A program made the translations under genes and the position numbers. Positions 33,665-45,259 of a DNA stretch of 64,000 nt are shown piece after piece (position 1 is the stretch's first letter; each line of letters begins with the position of its first letter). The DNA comes from Phascolarctos cinereus. Its lineage: Eukaryota; Chordata; Mammalia; Diprotodontia; Phascolarctidae. The stretch is from contig NW_018344015.1 in the NCBI RefSeq assembly GCF_002099425.1, forward strand, positions 4,432,501 to 4,496,500. The letters are read 5' to 3'. The notes below the pieces were generated by a model. It did not search any database, was not told where the DNA came from, and saw only the letters and a list, made by a program, of their open reading frames with translations.

Positions 33665-36560
33665 TTAAAAAATTTTTTTATTTTATTATTCTCAATTAAA
33701 TTTAAATTAAAATTTTTAATGTTTTCTTTTTTAAATTTTGAGTTTGAAATTCTCTCCCTCCTCTTCAGTCCTTCAGAAGGCAAGAAATTTGATATAGATT
33801 ATTCATGTGAAATAATGTAAAACATTTCCATATCAGCCATGTTGCAAAAGAAAACACAAAACAAACAAAAAACAAGAATAATAATGTGTAAATAAAATAT
33901 ACCTCACTCTCTATTCAGAATCCATCAGTTCTTTCTGTGGATTTTTCATTTTTCATTATAAGTCCTTTGGAATTGTCTTGGATTATTGTATTGCTGAGAA
34001 TAGCTGAGTTATTCACAGTTGATCATCATACAACATTGCTGTTACTGTGTACAATATTCTCCTAGTTCTACTCATCTCACTTTGCATCAGTCCATGAATG
34101 TCTTCCCAGATTTTTTTCTGAAACCATCCTGCTCATTATTTCTTATAGTAAAATAGTATTCCATCACAATAAAATACCACAACTTGTTCAGCCATTCTCC
34201 AACTGATGAGCATTTCCTCAAAGTCCAATTCTTTCCCAACACAAAAAGAGCTGCTATTAATGTTTTTGCATCCTTTTTATTTGATCTCTTTAGAGTACAG
34301 GGCTAGTAGAGATATTTCTGGATCAAAGGGCATGCATAGTTTCATAGTTTTTTGGGCATAGTTCCAAATTGCTTTCCTGAGTGGTTAGATCAGTTCACAA
34401 TTCCACCAACTGTGTGTCAGTGTCCCTATTTTTCAACATTTGTTCCAACATTTGACATTTTCCTTTTCTATCATATTATCCAGTCTGATAAGTAGGAGGT
34501 AGTACCTCAGAGTTATTTTAATTTGCATTTCTCTAGTCAAAAGCAATTTAGAGAATTTTTTCACATAACTATAGATAGCTTTGATTTCTTCAGAAAACTT
34601 CTTATTCGTATCCTTTGGCCATTTATCAATTAGGAAACATATTGCATTCTTAGAAATTTGACTCAGTTCTCTGAGAAATAAAGCCTTTATCAAAGAAACT
34701 TGTAAAAAATTTTCCCCAGTTTCCTGCTTTCCTTCCAATCTTGACTGTATCAGTTTTGTTTGTGCAAAACTTTTAAATTTGATGTCATCCAAATTGCCTA
34801 CTTTATATCTCATAATGCTTTCTGTCTCTTATTAGGTCATAAATTTTACCTCATGCATAAGTCTGAAAGGAAAAAATATTCCATGCTGCCCTAATTTGCT
34901 TGTGATGCCACTCTTTTTTGCCTAAATCATGTACTTACTTTGACCATATCTTGGTATATGGTATGAGATGTTTGTCTGTGCCTAGTTTCTGCCAAACTGC
35001 TTTCTAGTTCTCCCAGAAATTTTTGTCAGAGTGGTTTCTTATTTCAAAATCTTGGATCTTTGGGTTTGTCAAATGTTACATTACTATGGCCATTTACTAC
35101 TGTGTACTGTGTACCTAAACTACCCCACTGATCCACTGCTCTATTTCTTAGCCAGTATCAGATTGCTTTTGATGATTACCACTTTGTTATACAGTTTGAG
35201 ATCTGATACTGCTAAGCCACCTTCCTTACATTTTTTTCATTGATTTCCTTAACATTCTTGACCCTTTGTCTTTCAAGATAAATTTTATTATTTTTTAAGC
35301 TCTATAAAAATTATTTTGTAGTTTCATTGGTATAGTACTGAAGAAATAAATAAATTTTGGTAGGATTGATATTTTTATTATATTGGCTTGACTTACCCAT
35401 GAGCAAAAAATATTTATCCACATATTTATTTCTAACTTTATTTGTGAAAAAAGTGTTTTGTAATTTTGTTTAATATAGTTCCTGGATTTGCCTTGATAGT
35501 ACACTCCCAACTATTTTATATTGTCAGCAGTTATTTTAAAAGGAATTTTTCTTTCTATCTCTTGCTGATGGACTTCTTTAATAATATGTAGAGATGCTGA
35601 TTATTAATAAAGGTTTACTTTGTATTCTGCAACTTTTCTAAAGTTGTTAATGTTTTGAATTTGTTTGTTTTTACTTGGTTCTCTGGGATTCTCTAATTAT
35701 AACATCATATTATCTGCAGAGTCATTGTTTTGTTTCCTGGTTGCCTATTCTAATTCCTTTAATTTCTTGTTTTTTTTTCTCTTTGCCATAGCTAGCATTT
35801 CTAGTATAATGTTGAGTAATAGTGGTGATGATGGGCATCCTTGCTTCATATATGATCTTATTGGAAAGGCTCCTAGCTTATCCATATTACAAGTTATTCT
35901 TGTGGATGATTTTATGTAGATTCCACTTGTCATTTTAAGGAAAACCCCATTTATTCCTAAGCTCTCTGCTGTTTGTGACCTTAGGGAAAGCTTTTTCTGC
36001 ATCTATTGAGATAATCACATTTCTGTTGGTTTTGTTATTGATATGGTCAATTTTATTGATAATTTTCTTAATATTGAACCAGTTCTGCATTCCTGCTATA
36101 AATGCCACCTGGTCATAGGGTATGATCTTTGTGATGTATTGTTTTTAATCTCCTTACAAATATTTTATTTAAAATTTTTGCATGGATACTCATTAAGGAT
36201 ATTGGCCTATTGTTTTCTTTCTCTGTTTTTGCTCTTCTTGGTTTAGGGATCAGTACCATATTTGTTTCATAAAAAGAATGTAGTCCTTCTTTGCCTGTTT
36301 TTTTTTCAAATAGTTTATATAGTATTGAGATTAATTATTCCTTAAGTGTCCTGGGGATTTTTTCTTAGGTAGCTCATATTTTTTCAATTCATTTTTCTAA
36401 GATACTATTATTTAAATATTCTATTTCCTCTTCTGTTAATCTGGACATTTTATATTTCTGTAAATATTTATCAATTTCACTTAGATCATCAGTTTTACTG
36501 GCATATAATTGGCCAAAATAACTCCTAGTAATTGCCTGCTTATCTGTAAAACTATTAATG
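33665..36560 (-). mobile_element. L1 LINE, 3' half (RT, C-terminus, 3' UTR), minus strand
   Basis: About 2.9 kb of a 5'-truncated L1. The T-rich left end is its 3' side. The 3' UTR covers about 33.7-34.45 kb. The minus-strand ORF2 C-terminal part follows, including a 126-codon open piece at 34,433-34,813. RT is recognisable at 36,002-35,745 from the minus-strand peptide with KQGCPSSPLLLNIILEMLA, the L1 KQGCPLSPLLFNIVLE motif. Upstream remnants reach about 36,560. Many stops and shifts; the element is dead. It overlaps the RT region of the 56-60.8 kb L1 in the opposite orientation. Confidence 0.92.
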
Positions 36561-36847
36561 TTTTCTTAATTATGGAAATTATTCCTATTTATGGAGGTCT
36601 TTTCTTTTGCTTACATAATGAAAGAAGTATATCCTTTATATTTAAAATATGCTTTATTGCTCTTTTCTTTTTCCTTACATGTAGTCTTCTACCCTTTATG
36701 TAACATTCCTCTCCCTCATACCCCCCTGTCTTTGGTCACTAACTTTTATTTCCTCGTTTATGTGGTATTCATCTTCCTCATACTCCCTTGTTTTTTATTA
36801 TCAATATCTGTTCTTCATCACATATTCACTTGCCCACATGAAGGGGA

Positions 36848-37092
36848 AAGGAACAAGTGTTTATTAATTGATTACTATATACCAGGAACTGTACTGTGTT
36901 ACAGTTAATATTGCATGTGATCCTCACTACAACCCTTATCATCCCTATTTTATAGTTGAAGAAAGTGAGACAAACAGAGGTTAAGGGTCTTGCCCAGAAT
37001 TACATAGCAAGCAAATGCCTGAGGCTGGATTTGAACTTAGGTCTTCTTGATTCTAGGCCACAATTTCTATATACTGTGCCACTAAGCTGGAT
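36848..37092 (-). mobile_element. CORE-SINE, full length, antisense
   Basis: TATATACCAGGAACTGTACT (tail), GATCCTCACTACAACCCTTA, GAGGTTAAGGGTCTTGCCC and GGATTTGAACTTAGGTCTTC (head), all in order. Confidence 0.82.
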
Positions 37093-37154
37093 AGATGACT
37101 CTTCTCATCTCCTTTATCTTTTAGTTATGTTTTCTTGCTTTTTTTCTTTTTTGA

Positions 37155-37440
37155 AAAAATGTATTACTCATTCATTTTTAACATTGTTTTTAAAAAATTG
37201 AGTATTCAATTCCCTTTCCCTCCTTCCCCTCCTTCACTCATTGAGAAGGCAATATCAATTATACATGTAAAATTATAGTGTATCCATATTAGCCTTTGCA
37301 AAAAAAGCAAGAAAAATAAAATGATATAAATTATACTTCAATTTTCACTCAGAGTTCCTCAGTTCTCTCTTTTGAAGGTGTACAGCATTTTTTATCATGA
37401 GTCCTTCAGAACCATATTGATCATTCAGATCATTTTTTTG
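37155..37440 (-). mobile_element. L1 3' UTR fragment, antisense
   Basis: TTCACTCATTGAGAAGGCAA, GTATCCATATTAGCCTTTGC and TTTATCATGAGTCCTTCAG match the antisense 3' UTR order at 33.7 kb. Confidence 0.75.
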
Positions 37441-37459
37441 ATCAAAGCTAATAACATTT

Positions 37460-37655
37460 TCATTGAGGTATTAGAGTGGTATTTGGGAAAGATCCTGAGC
37501 CACTAAACCTGGGATTCTAAGCTTATCTCTGACACTAAATAGGTGCGTGACTTTAAGCAATTACTTCACCTTTGCACGTTAAATTTCCTCATTTGTCAAA
37601 GGAGGGAGTTAGGATAGATGATATCTACAATCTCTTCCAGCTGTGGAATTCTTTA
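37460..37655 (+). mobile_element. CORE-SINE, sense
   Basis: GGATTCTAAGCTTATCTCTG, GCGTGACTTTAAGCAATTAC and ATTTCCTCATTTGTCAAAGG. Confidence 0.7.
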
Positions 37656-38289
37656 ACCTGAAGTCTGTGTGTAGAATTATCATCTCATAAAAATTATAGG
37701 CTCCAGTGATATGTATATGTGTACCTATCCATATGTGTATGCATATGTGTATGTGAGTCCTTAAGATAGTCAGTACTTTTCAAGGTCCCAGAGATCCTCC
37801 CAAGGTTAGTTAACCATTTCTGGTGATTCATGGAGGCACAAACGTTCCTTCCAGGAGATATTTAAGAATACTTCCAATGATTGTGAAGACTTAGGCAAGC
37901 AACTGGAGACTATTGAGAGAAAGGGTTGCAAAAGAGAAAAGTTACTTTGAGAAGTAAGCAGCCAGGGAATGTTGTATCTTAAAATGGGACTAGGATTTCT
38001 GTATGACAGCTTACAATGTTGATATATTCTTGTTCAGAGATACATAACAAAGGCTGGTAAGAATCTATGTCATTCATGTTTAATCAAAATACCTTTAAAG
38101 TAGAAAGAATAGAAGAAAGAGAAATGTATATTGTAAACTGTAATTATGTATATCTCCTAAGTTTGATATTAAAATGATGAGCCACATAATAACTCTTGAA
38201 AAACCTTGGATTTTACATAATACAAAAATATGAGAAAAGAGCTGGTAGAAAAGTCATGGCTTCATATGCCCATACACAATTGCCTGAAG
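37656..38289. other. No recognisable feature apart from a short TATG-rich tract
   Basis: An ATATGTGTATGCATATGTG stretch lies near 37,710-37,755; the rest is unassigned. Confidence 0.4.
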
Positions 38290-39462
38290 CTTAAGCTTCC
38301 AACAGAAGACTAGAGTTCCTCACGAAACAGAACTTTGACCTCATAGGAATCACTGAGACTTGAGATGAAGCCCATGATTGACTATGACTGTGAACAGGTA
38401 TCAATAGAAACAACATAGGCAAATTGGGGCAGTTAGGTGGCACAGTGGATAGAGTAGTAGGCCTAGAGTCATGAGTTTAAATCCAGCCTCAGACACATAC
38501 TAGCTATGTGATTCTAAACAAGTCACTCAACTTGTCTTTGCCTCAGTGTCCTCAACTATAAAATGGGAATAATAATAGCACCCAAGTTCTAGAGTTCTTG
38601 TGAGAATCAAAGGAGATCATTATTTTAAAGCACTTAGCATTAATACCTGGCACATAGTAAATGCTATATAATTTTCTTAATGGAAGGAGATATCAGATAT
38701 ATTAGAAGATATAATTACATGAAGGAATTTCAGAAGTAGAGAAGAAAATCATAGTGGAGATTATATAGGTGAAATCAAATGTGGGAAAAGCTGAAATGAT
38801 TTTTGGCTTTGTGATATGTGATATATCACCTGGAAAGAAAGAGAACTCACCAAAAAAGCTTAGATCTTTAAAGAGAAGTGTATAGAAACTGGAAGCAATG
38901 CCAGGTAACAAGAAAATTAATTTCAGAATATGACATATCTCTATATTCATATACTTTTAATATATGTACATACACACATGTATAGGATGTATGTATATGT
39001 GTATGTGTATACATATACTAGAATGTTTAAAATAAGCTGAGTAAATTGAGGCCAGTTAGGGAAGCTAAATAAAACAAGTTTTTTGTTAGTTTTGTCTGTG
39101 TTGCATAAAAAAATAAGAGGATCAATGTGTACCTTTTCTTGAAGTGAATGGGATAATTATAATTGATAGCAAAATGATTATGCCTCATTAACCTCATTTT
39201 AATAGGATTACTAATCTGCTAATTGAGAGTAATACTGTGGACATAGTTTACAAAGATTTTACGTAAGCTTTAGATAAAGTATTTCATACTATTATGAGAT
39301 AGTATGAAATGAAGAAAATGGAGAGATGAATTAGATGATACAATCAGATCTGCTTGGATGGCTGGATTCAAAGAGTAGTTGTCAATGGTTTGAAATCAAT
39401 GTGGCAGAAAGTCTCCAGTGAAGACCCCAGGAATTTGTAAGTGACCCTGTTCTGTTTAAAGA
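38290..39462 (+). mobile_element. L3/CR1 LINE with endonuclease and RT remnants, sense
   Basis: The left part (GAAACAGAACTTTGACCTCA, ATCACTGAGACTTGAGATGA) is a remnant of the endonuclease region, where CR1 encodes ...GITETW. The right part translates to a relic of the RT motif A region (VDIVYKDFT..., family form VDIVYLDFSKAFD). It continues to the PQG and GPVLFN region, ending at CTGTTCTGTTT. A CORE-SINE splits it at 38,427-38,675. Highly decayed. Confidence 0.75.
38427..38675 (+). mobile_element. CORE-SINE with SINE1-like head, inserted in L3/CR1
   Basis: GGGGCAGTTAGGTGGCACAG head, GAGTTTAAATCCAGCCTCAG, CTCAACTATAAAATGGGAAT and the tail CTGGCACATAGTAAATGC. Confidence 0.88.
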
Positions 39463-39759
<297 letters not shown>

Positions 39760-39789
39760 CCTTAGTCCTGAGCCCTGGAAACTCAGAAG

Positions 39790-40045
39790 TAACCAGATGG
39801 TGCAAAGCATAGGGTGCTTGGCATAGAGTTTGGAAGACCTGAGTTCATTCAAATCCATCTACTAGCTGTGTGACACTGCCAAAGTCACTTAAACCTCTGT
39901 CTGCCTTAGCTTCCTCAACCATAAAATGGGGATAATAACATCACCTACACTGTAGGATTATCATGAGTATCAAATGAGCTAACATTTATAAAGTACTTAG
40001 CACAGGGCCTGGCACATAGTATATTCAATATAAATGCTTATTCTC
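39790..40045 (+). mobile_element. CORE-SINE, full length, sense
   Basis: GAAGACCTGAGTTCATTCAAA (head), TACTAGCTGTGTGACACTGC, CTCAACCATAAAATGGGGAT and CACAGGGCCTGGCACATAGT. Confidence 0.88.
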
Positions 40046-40171
40046 TCCCTCCCTCCCTTCTGAACCTCTTGCTCTCAGCTCAGTTACTTCTTATCTGAAA
40101 CAAGCTCTATAAACAATGGGAATGTACATTCTGATCCTTCCTTCCTTAGAACCCTATGAACACATGTACAT

Positions 40172-40209
<38 letters not shown>

Positions 40210-40240
40210 ATACACAGACACATATACATACACATACACC
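40172..40240. repeat. (CA)n microsatellite
   Basis: CA run with AGACACATACA interruptions. Confidence 0.95.
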
Positions 40241-40438
40241 ACACCTACAAACACAAAAATCTATATATACAAATAGTAAGGATTTGGTGCAGCAAACATT
40301 TAAAATAGCAACAATAACAAAATGATTTTTGTTGCAGCTAAATCAAAAAAGTAAAAAAAAAACCCTCACTGCTCCAATCCAATCCTCCATCTAGCCAAAC
40401 TTGCATTACAAATGTATTAATGTCCTAAATGCTTCTCA

Positions 40439-40475
40439 TACACACACACACACACACACACATACACACACACAT
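40439..40475. repeat. (CA)n microsatellite
   Basis: CA run with one CATACA break. Confidence 0.95.
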
Positions 40476-41189
40476 TTAAACACATGCTTAATGATCTAAA
40501 GGAGTAAATGAAGCTCCCAAAGATGGAGACCTTAACACCAGGCAGTAGTGCAGTCAATCAATCAGCCCCTTTTTTGGAACATTTTCTATGTGGTCTGTCA
40601 GCATGGAGTACCTGGCTTTCAGGAAGAAACACAATCCCATGTTATATGTTTCCAGTAAAACCTTATAAAGTCATAAAGCACAAAATAGGCTCTACTTCTC
40701 CCAAACATGGCCCAAAGCTGTTGCTTTCTCTAGATGCCTCTAGGGATATTTATTTCCTTGTTGCTGAAACATCTCACCACTGAACTTTAAAAAAGCCAAT
40801 ATTTGCTTCAGCAGAATAAAATGACTTTTCAAGACCATGTCTTATCCAGGGGTATAAAATGATCTCAGTGGAAATCTTGTCCCAAAATATTGTCTAAGAC
40901 AGTAGATTGAGGAATTCTCCATTGAGAACTTAAACTCTGTCACTAGCAAGTAAAAAGGACTACTTTCTAAATTTCCAAGTAACCACCAAAGTACTGACCC
41001 AAAGCTTTCCTTCTAACAAGACACCTGAGCCTCAAGTTAATAGAAAAGTAGAGCTTCAACACTGACTATTAATGATTCTTCCTTATCCAAATAAAATATG
41101 TGTCTCCCTAAGCTTACTAAGATAGGGTAGAACTCTTGATAATAATGGATCAATAGGATAGGCAAATGCACATTTCTTTAAAACACCAA
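40476..41189. other. No recognisable feature
   Basis: About 700 bp without a signature. Confidence 0.4.
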
Positions 41190-41297
41190 ATATATATAAT
41201 ATATATGTTGTGTGTGTATGTGTGTATACATATATTTTACATGCACATGTGTATGTCTGTATACATATATATTGTGTGTGTGTGTGTGTGTGTGTGA
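41190..41297. repeat. (TA)n/(TG)n compound microsatellite
   Basis: TATATA and TGTGTG blocks alternate. Confidence 0.95.
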
Positions 41298-41317
41298 TCA
41301 TTGAGACATCATTGAGA

Positions 41318-41470
41318 CAAACTAGAAGCCTTTCCAGTAAGATCAAGGGTGAAACAAGAATGCCCCGTTACTGTTATTTGACCTAGTTCTTGAAGTGTTA
41401 GCTGCAGCAACAAGAAAAGAAAAATAAATAGTGCTCAAAGTATGGACAAAGAGGAAATTCAGTTATCATT
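41318..41470 (+). mobile_element. L1 ORF2 RT fragment, sense
   Basis: ACTAGAAGCCTTTCCAGTAA and GGGTGAAACAAGAATGCCC encode KLEAFPVRS.VKQ.CP, the same RT segment found at 60,750-60,800. Only this small piece remains. Confidence 0.75.
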
Positions 41471-41479
41471 TCTTACTAA

Positions 41480-42150
41480 TATTTTTAAATTGTTGATACC
41501 ATTTTTACATCACATTCATTTCCAATGTATCCTTCCACCTTCAGCCACCAAGTAAGTCTTCCTTTGTAACAAAGACTAAAAGAGGAAAAATCCTTAAAAG
41601 AACAGTTCAGTGAAACAAAAATATCAACCATAGCTGACAGTAAATTCATTCTTCCACACTGAGTTTCCCCCATCTTTAATGAAGGGGAAAAGGTAGATTT
41701 TCTCTACTTTTCTCTGTGGTCAAGCTTGGTCTTAATTGCATGACATTCATTTTGAATGTAAATTGTATTTCATTTAATTTGATAGTTAGCAAGCATTAAT
41801 TTTCTCTTCTTCCCACCTTTCCCCATTGAAAAAATAAGAAAAAAGATAATTGAAACTCATGCATAGTCAAGCAAAACAAATTTTCACATTGGGCCTATCC
41901 AAAAAATGTATGTTTTACTCTGCACCCTGAGTCCTTCACATTTCTGTCAGGAGTTGGGTAGCATACTTCGTGGTTTAAACTCTAGAATAATGGCTAGTCT
42001 TTGGATTGATTAGAATGGTTAAGTCTTTACTTCAGTTGAAGCATAACAGAGTTTCCTTATTCTAGATCTGTATGTTGCAAGTGTATTTCTCATACACAAT
42101 ATATTGTTGGATTCTGCTTTCTAAACCATTCTATCTGCTTCCATTTTGTG
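41480..42150 (-). mobile_element. L1 3' UTR-like sequence, antisense
   Basis: TACATCACATTCATTTCCAA, ACTCATGCATAGTCAAGCAA, CTCTGCACCCTGAGTCCTTC and GTCAGGAGTTGGGTAGCATA fit an antisense L1 3' UTR of a different subfamily from that at 33.7 kb. Assigned from memory of marsupial L1s. Confidence 0.6.
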
Positions 42151-42461
42151 GGTGGTCTTCCCATTGGCCTTGACAGTTGTGATCATTAATTAGTTTTTTT
42201 TTCCTCTACTCTATTTTATGCTATTCCTTCTCCTTGTTTTCTGCCTCCCTGTTATAAAAAAAAAATGTTGGTGAGCAGTTTGCTCAGCACCAAGGGTCCA
42301 TGTTTGCTATAATCTGTTTCTGTTCCTCTCTTCTCTTTCCCTAACTCATAGTAAAATCAGAGGTCTTTAGGCTTTATTGCTTTTCTTTTAAACAGCTCTT
42401 TGGCATCTACCCTCCTGTGGAATGAATGGTTTTTGTTTTGTCTGTTTGATTTGTTTTTTAT
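42151..42461. other. No recognisable feature
   Basis: No signature seen. Confidence 0.35.
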
Positions 42462-42480
42462 ATATATATTATATATATAT

Positions 42481-42539
<59 letters not shown>
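42462..42539. repeat. (TA)n microsatellite
   Basis: Pure TA except two TATTATA/TAATATA phase breaks. Confidence 0.98.
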
Positions 42540-42541
<2 letters not shown>

Positions 42542-43050
42542 AAAACTTCACAGAATCTGAAGAATAGCCAAATAAAATCTTAGAATAAAACATATGTTGT
42601 AAACTGAGGTAGCTGGTGGATGCTTGAGGTGTGCGGATGTGTGCATTTAGTATATTCCTATGTGGCTTGCTTTAACTAGGTGCAATTTTCTGTGTTCACC
42701 TAGTTTTTCTTGCAATTAACAAACATGGAATATAAATGATGCTCAAATTGTTCTCTAAAATATCTGTCTCATTGGAAAAATTTGTTTTCAAAACAATTAT
42801 TATGGCAGCTATTTGTTAGCAGATAATACTTATTTTGAAAATGAGAATTTATTCTGTGATATGCATATAAATATAAACATGTATTTGCCTATGCATGTGC
42901 ATATTATATGAATGTATGATGACCCTCTACTCCCATTAATTAGTTCCTCTTACAGCCTTCGTTTTAAAGAGGGACCTAAGCTGGGCAACACTCAACAACT
43001 GCCTCCCCCACTCTGTTTCTAACTTTGTAGATATTGCTACTATTACTTAT
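42540..43050. other. No recognisable feature
   Basis: No signature seen. Confidence 0.4.
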
Positions 43051-43298
43051 GGGGCAACTAGGTGGTACAGTGGATACAGCATTTATCCTGGGTTCAGGAA
43101 AACTTGAGCTCAAATCAACCTCAGATACTTATCAGTTGTGTGACCCGGGCAAGTCACTTAACCCTGTTTACCTCAGTTTCCTCATCTGTAAAATGAGCTA
43201 GAGAAGAAAATGGCAAATCACTCCAGTATCTTTGCCAAGAAAACCCCAAATGAGATAACAAAGAGTTGGACATGGCTGAAATGACTGAGCAACAGTAA
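43051..43298 (+). mobile_element. Mar1-like SINE, full length, sense
   Basis: GGGGCAACTAGGTGGTACAG, CTCAGTTTCCTCATCTGTAA, TGGCAAATCACTCCAGTATC, GAAAACCCCAAATGAGATAA and CTGAAATGACTGAGCAACAG. Confidence 0.92.
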
Positions 43299-43519
43299 CA
43301 CCTCGAGTCAAATGCTGTCTCACCTTGAAATATTCCATGGTCACGCCATCCCCCTTCTCACATTGTCTCCTGGGGCTTCCATTTTGTGAGAGGAGCCAAA
43401 GCTAGATAACTGTCATTCTCCCCCTGGCTTTCCTTTTGAATTTCCACGTTTAGAAACCTTGCCCCCAAGAAAGTACCTTCCCCTCTCTCCTTTTCAGTTT
43501 TCTTTGAGGTTTTGTTTTT

Positions 43520-43645
43520 CAAGGAATATAAAGTCCTTGAGGGTAGGAGCAGTCTTTTTTTTTTTTGCCTTGTATTTTTATTTCTGGGCCTTAGCACAGA
43601 TCTGGGAAGATAATAAGTCCATAATAAATACTTGTTGTATTGTTG
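43520..43645 (+). mobile_element. L2 3' end, sense
   Basis: TAAAGTCCTTGAGGGTAGGA and GGGCCTTAGCACAGATCTGG then AATAAATACTTGTTG. A T-run lies between. Confidence 0.72.
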
Positions 43646-44451
43646 GGACAACAATCAAAAGGCCTGTATTGGTAGATGACAGAAGGACTGTCCCAGGAAT
43701 GAGAATGTCATAGAAAAAGGAAGATATAAGCAAGCTATTTGCAGATTTTGGCAAGATTAGTTTGTCTGGAAAAGAGAGTCCATGAAAAATAGACTCATAA
43801 GTTGCAGTAAGAATTTGTATAACAGACCTTGAAAATCCTAGTGTGAAATTTGAATTAGATGAACTAGATAGGCAAACTTGGTAGATCCAGGAAGCCTGTA
43901 CTAATTTATCCTATCCTCTGTGACTCACTCCTTTTTGTCTTCTCAGCAGTTTTGTTGTAGACTTTTCATTTCTTGATTTTTACCACAAGGTTTCAGAAGT
44001 CATTTTCATGGATATAAATCTTGACACTGAAATTAGACAACAAACTAGTCAAAGATACTGACTAGTTTCTTTCTGGATGTATATCCCCACTAATATCCTG
44101 CTTGATACAGTGTTTTACTGGCAATTAATGATAAGTACAGCTAAATGACTGGAGTGACAGACACCATGACTGTCCTTGCATTCTTTTGAAAAGAGCAGTA
44201 GAAAGGAATCTGATTTCATTGTTCAGGGAGTCTGCAGGGATGAGAATATGAGATAAATAAATTCAAAAAATATATATTTCATGAAAATCAATGACTGCAA
44301 GTTAGAAAGGGGATGAAAGAGATTACTGTTTTCCACTAGTTTATGTTATGTATAGACTTCTTTCCTATGTGTTGTCTGTATTTAGATTTTAATTTTTTAA
44401 AAAAAAGTATTAGATGGAAGAAGAAGAGAAGGAAAAAAGATTACTATATAT
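43646..44451. other. No recognisable feature
   Basis: About 800 bp without a signature. Confidence 0.4.
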
Positions 44452-44657
44452 TGTTGTTGAGTTATTTTTCAGTCACGCCTGACTGTTCATGACTCCATTT
44501 GGGGTTTTCTTGGCAAGGATAACAAGGGGTTTGCCATTTCCTTCCCCAACTCATATAGCTATTAAGTATCTGAGGCTTGATTTGAACTCACCAAGATGAG
44601 CTTACATCTTCCTGACTCCAGGCCCAGAGCTCTATCCATTGCACCACCTAGCTGTCT
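44452..44657 (-). mobile_element. Mar1-like SINE, antisense, with internal loss
   Basis: TTGTTGTTGAGTTATTTTTC tail, GGGGTTTTCTTGGCAAGGAT, then directly AGCTATTAAGTATCTGAGGC; part of the CORE region is missing. The 5' end is CACCACCTAGCTGTC. A (GATA)n tract at about 44,664-44,688 adjoins it. Confidence 0.88.
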
Positions 44658-44663
44658 TACTAG

Positions 44664-44688
44664 ATTAGATAGATAGATAGATAGATAT
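44664..44688. repeat. (GATA)n microsatellite
   Basis: Five to six GATA units. Confidence 0.9.
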
Positions 44689-44769
44689 TTAAAAAGTGAG
44701 TCTTTGCATGAATTGAGAAGGTATTAGTAGCCCTATAGATCTTCACTGACAAGTATACTTGGTTCATTT

Positions 44770-44905
44770 CTTTCATTTTACAAATAAGGAAAATGAGAAC
44801 CAGAAGTAACAAGTGATTTGTCTAAGGTCACAAAAGTAGTAAACAGCATAGGAAGAATTGGAATACAGATCCTCCGACTCTAAATGCTGTTATTCGAGGT
44901 AGAGA
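44770..44905 (-). mobile_element. CORE-SINE, antisense
   Basis: TTACAAATAAGGAAAATGAG, TGATTTGTCTAAGGTCACAA and CAGATCCTCCGACTCTAAAT. Confidence 0.7.
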
Positions 44906-45119
44906 AAACTATGGAAAAGCTTTCCATTCTGCTTTCCATTATTTGATATATTGTATGATCTATGTGTCATCTGCATTTTGATTTAAAACAACAACCAGAG
45001 GGGAAAACAAAGAAATATATACGGGATAGGGAGTAAACATGTTTTTTTTTTTTGTATAGGGAAGTCCCAGGAGAAGAAATTCCTTTTATCAATATCAGTA
45101 CAACCTTGAAAATGTATAG

Positions 45120-45258
45120 TTTTGGAAAGATGCCTAGAGTGTTGAGAGGGTCAATGATTTGCCCAGGATCACACAGCCAGGATATTACAGAAGTGAGAGT
45201 TAGGTCCTGATCTTTCTGGTTTGTAGGTCAGCTCCCTATCTACTAGACTACTGCCCCT
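45120..45258 (-). mobile_element. CORE-SINE, antisense
   Basis: ATGATTTGCCCAGGATCACA, CAGCCAGGATATTACAGAAG and CAGCTCCCTATCTACTAGAC. Confidence 0.68.
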
Positions 45259-45259
45259 C

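Noticed and set aside
34433-34813. 126-codon minus-strand frame
   Set aside because: Lies in the C-terminal ORF2 region of the minus-strand L1.
36591-36908. 105-codon hydrophobic frame
   Set aside because: Pyrimidine-rich AT sequence gives Leu/Phe/Ser-rich chance frames; no conserved motif, overlaps a CORE-SINE end.
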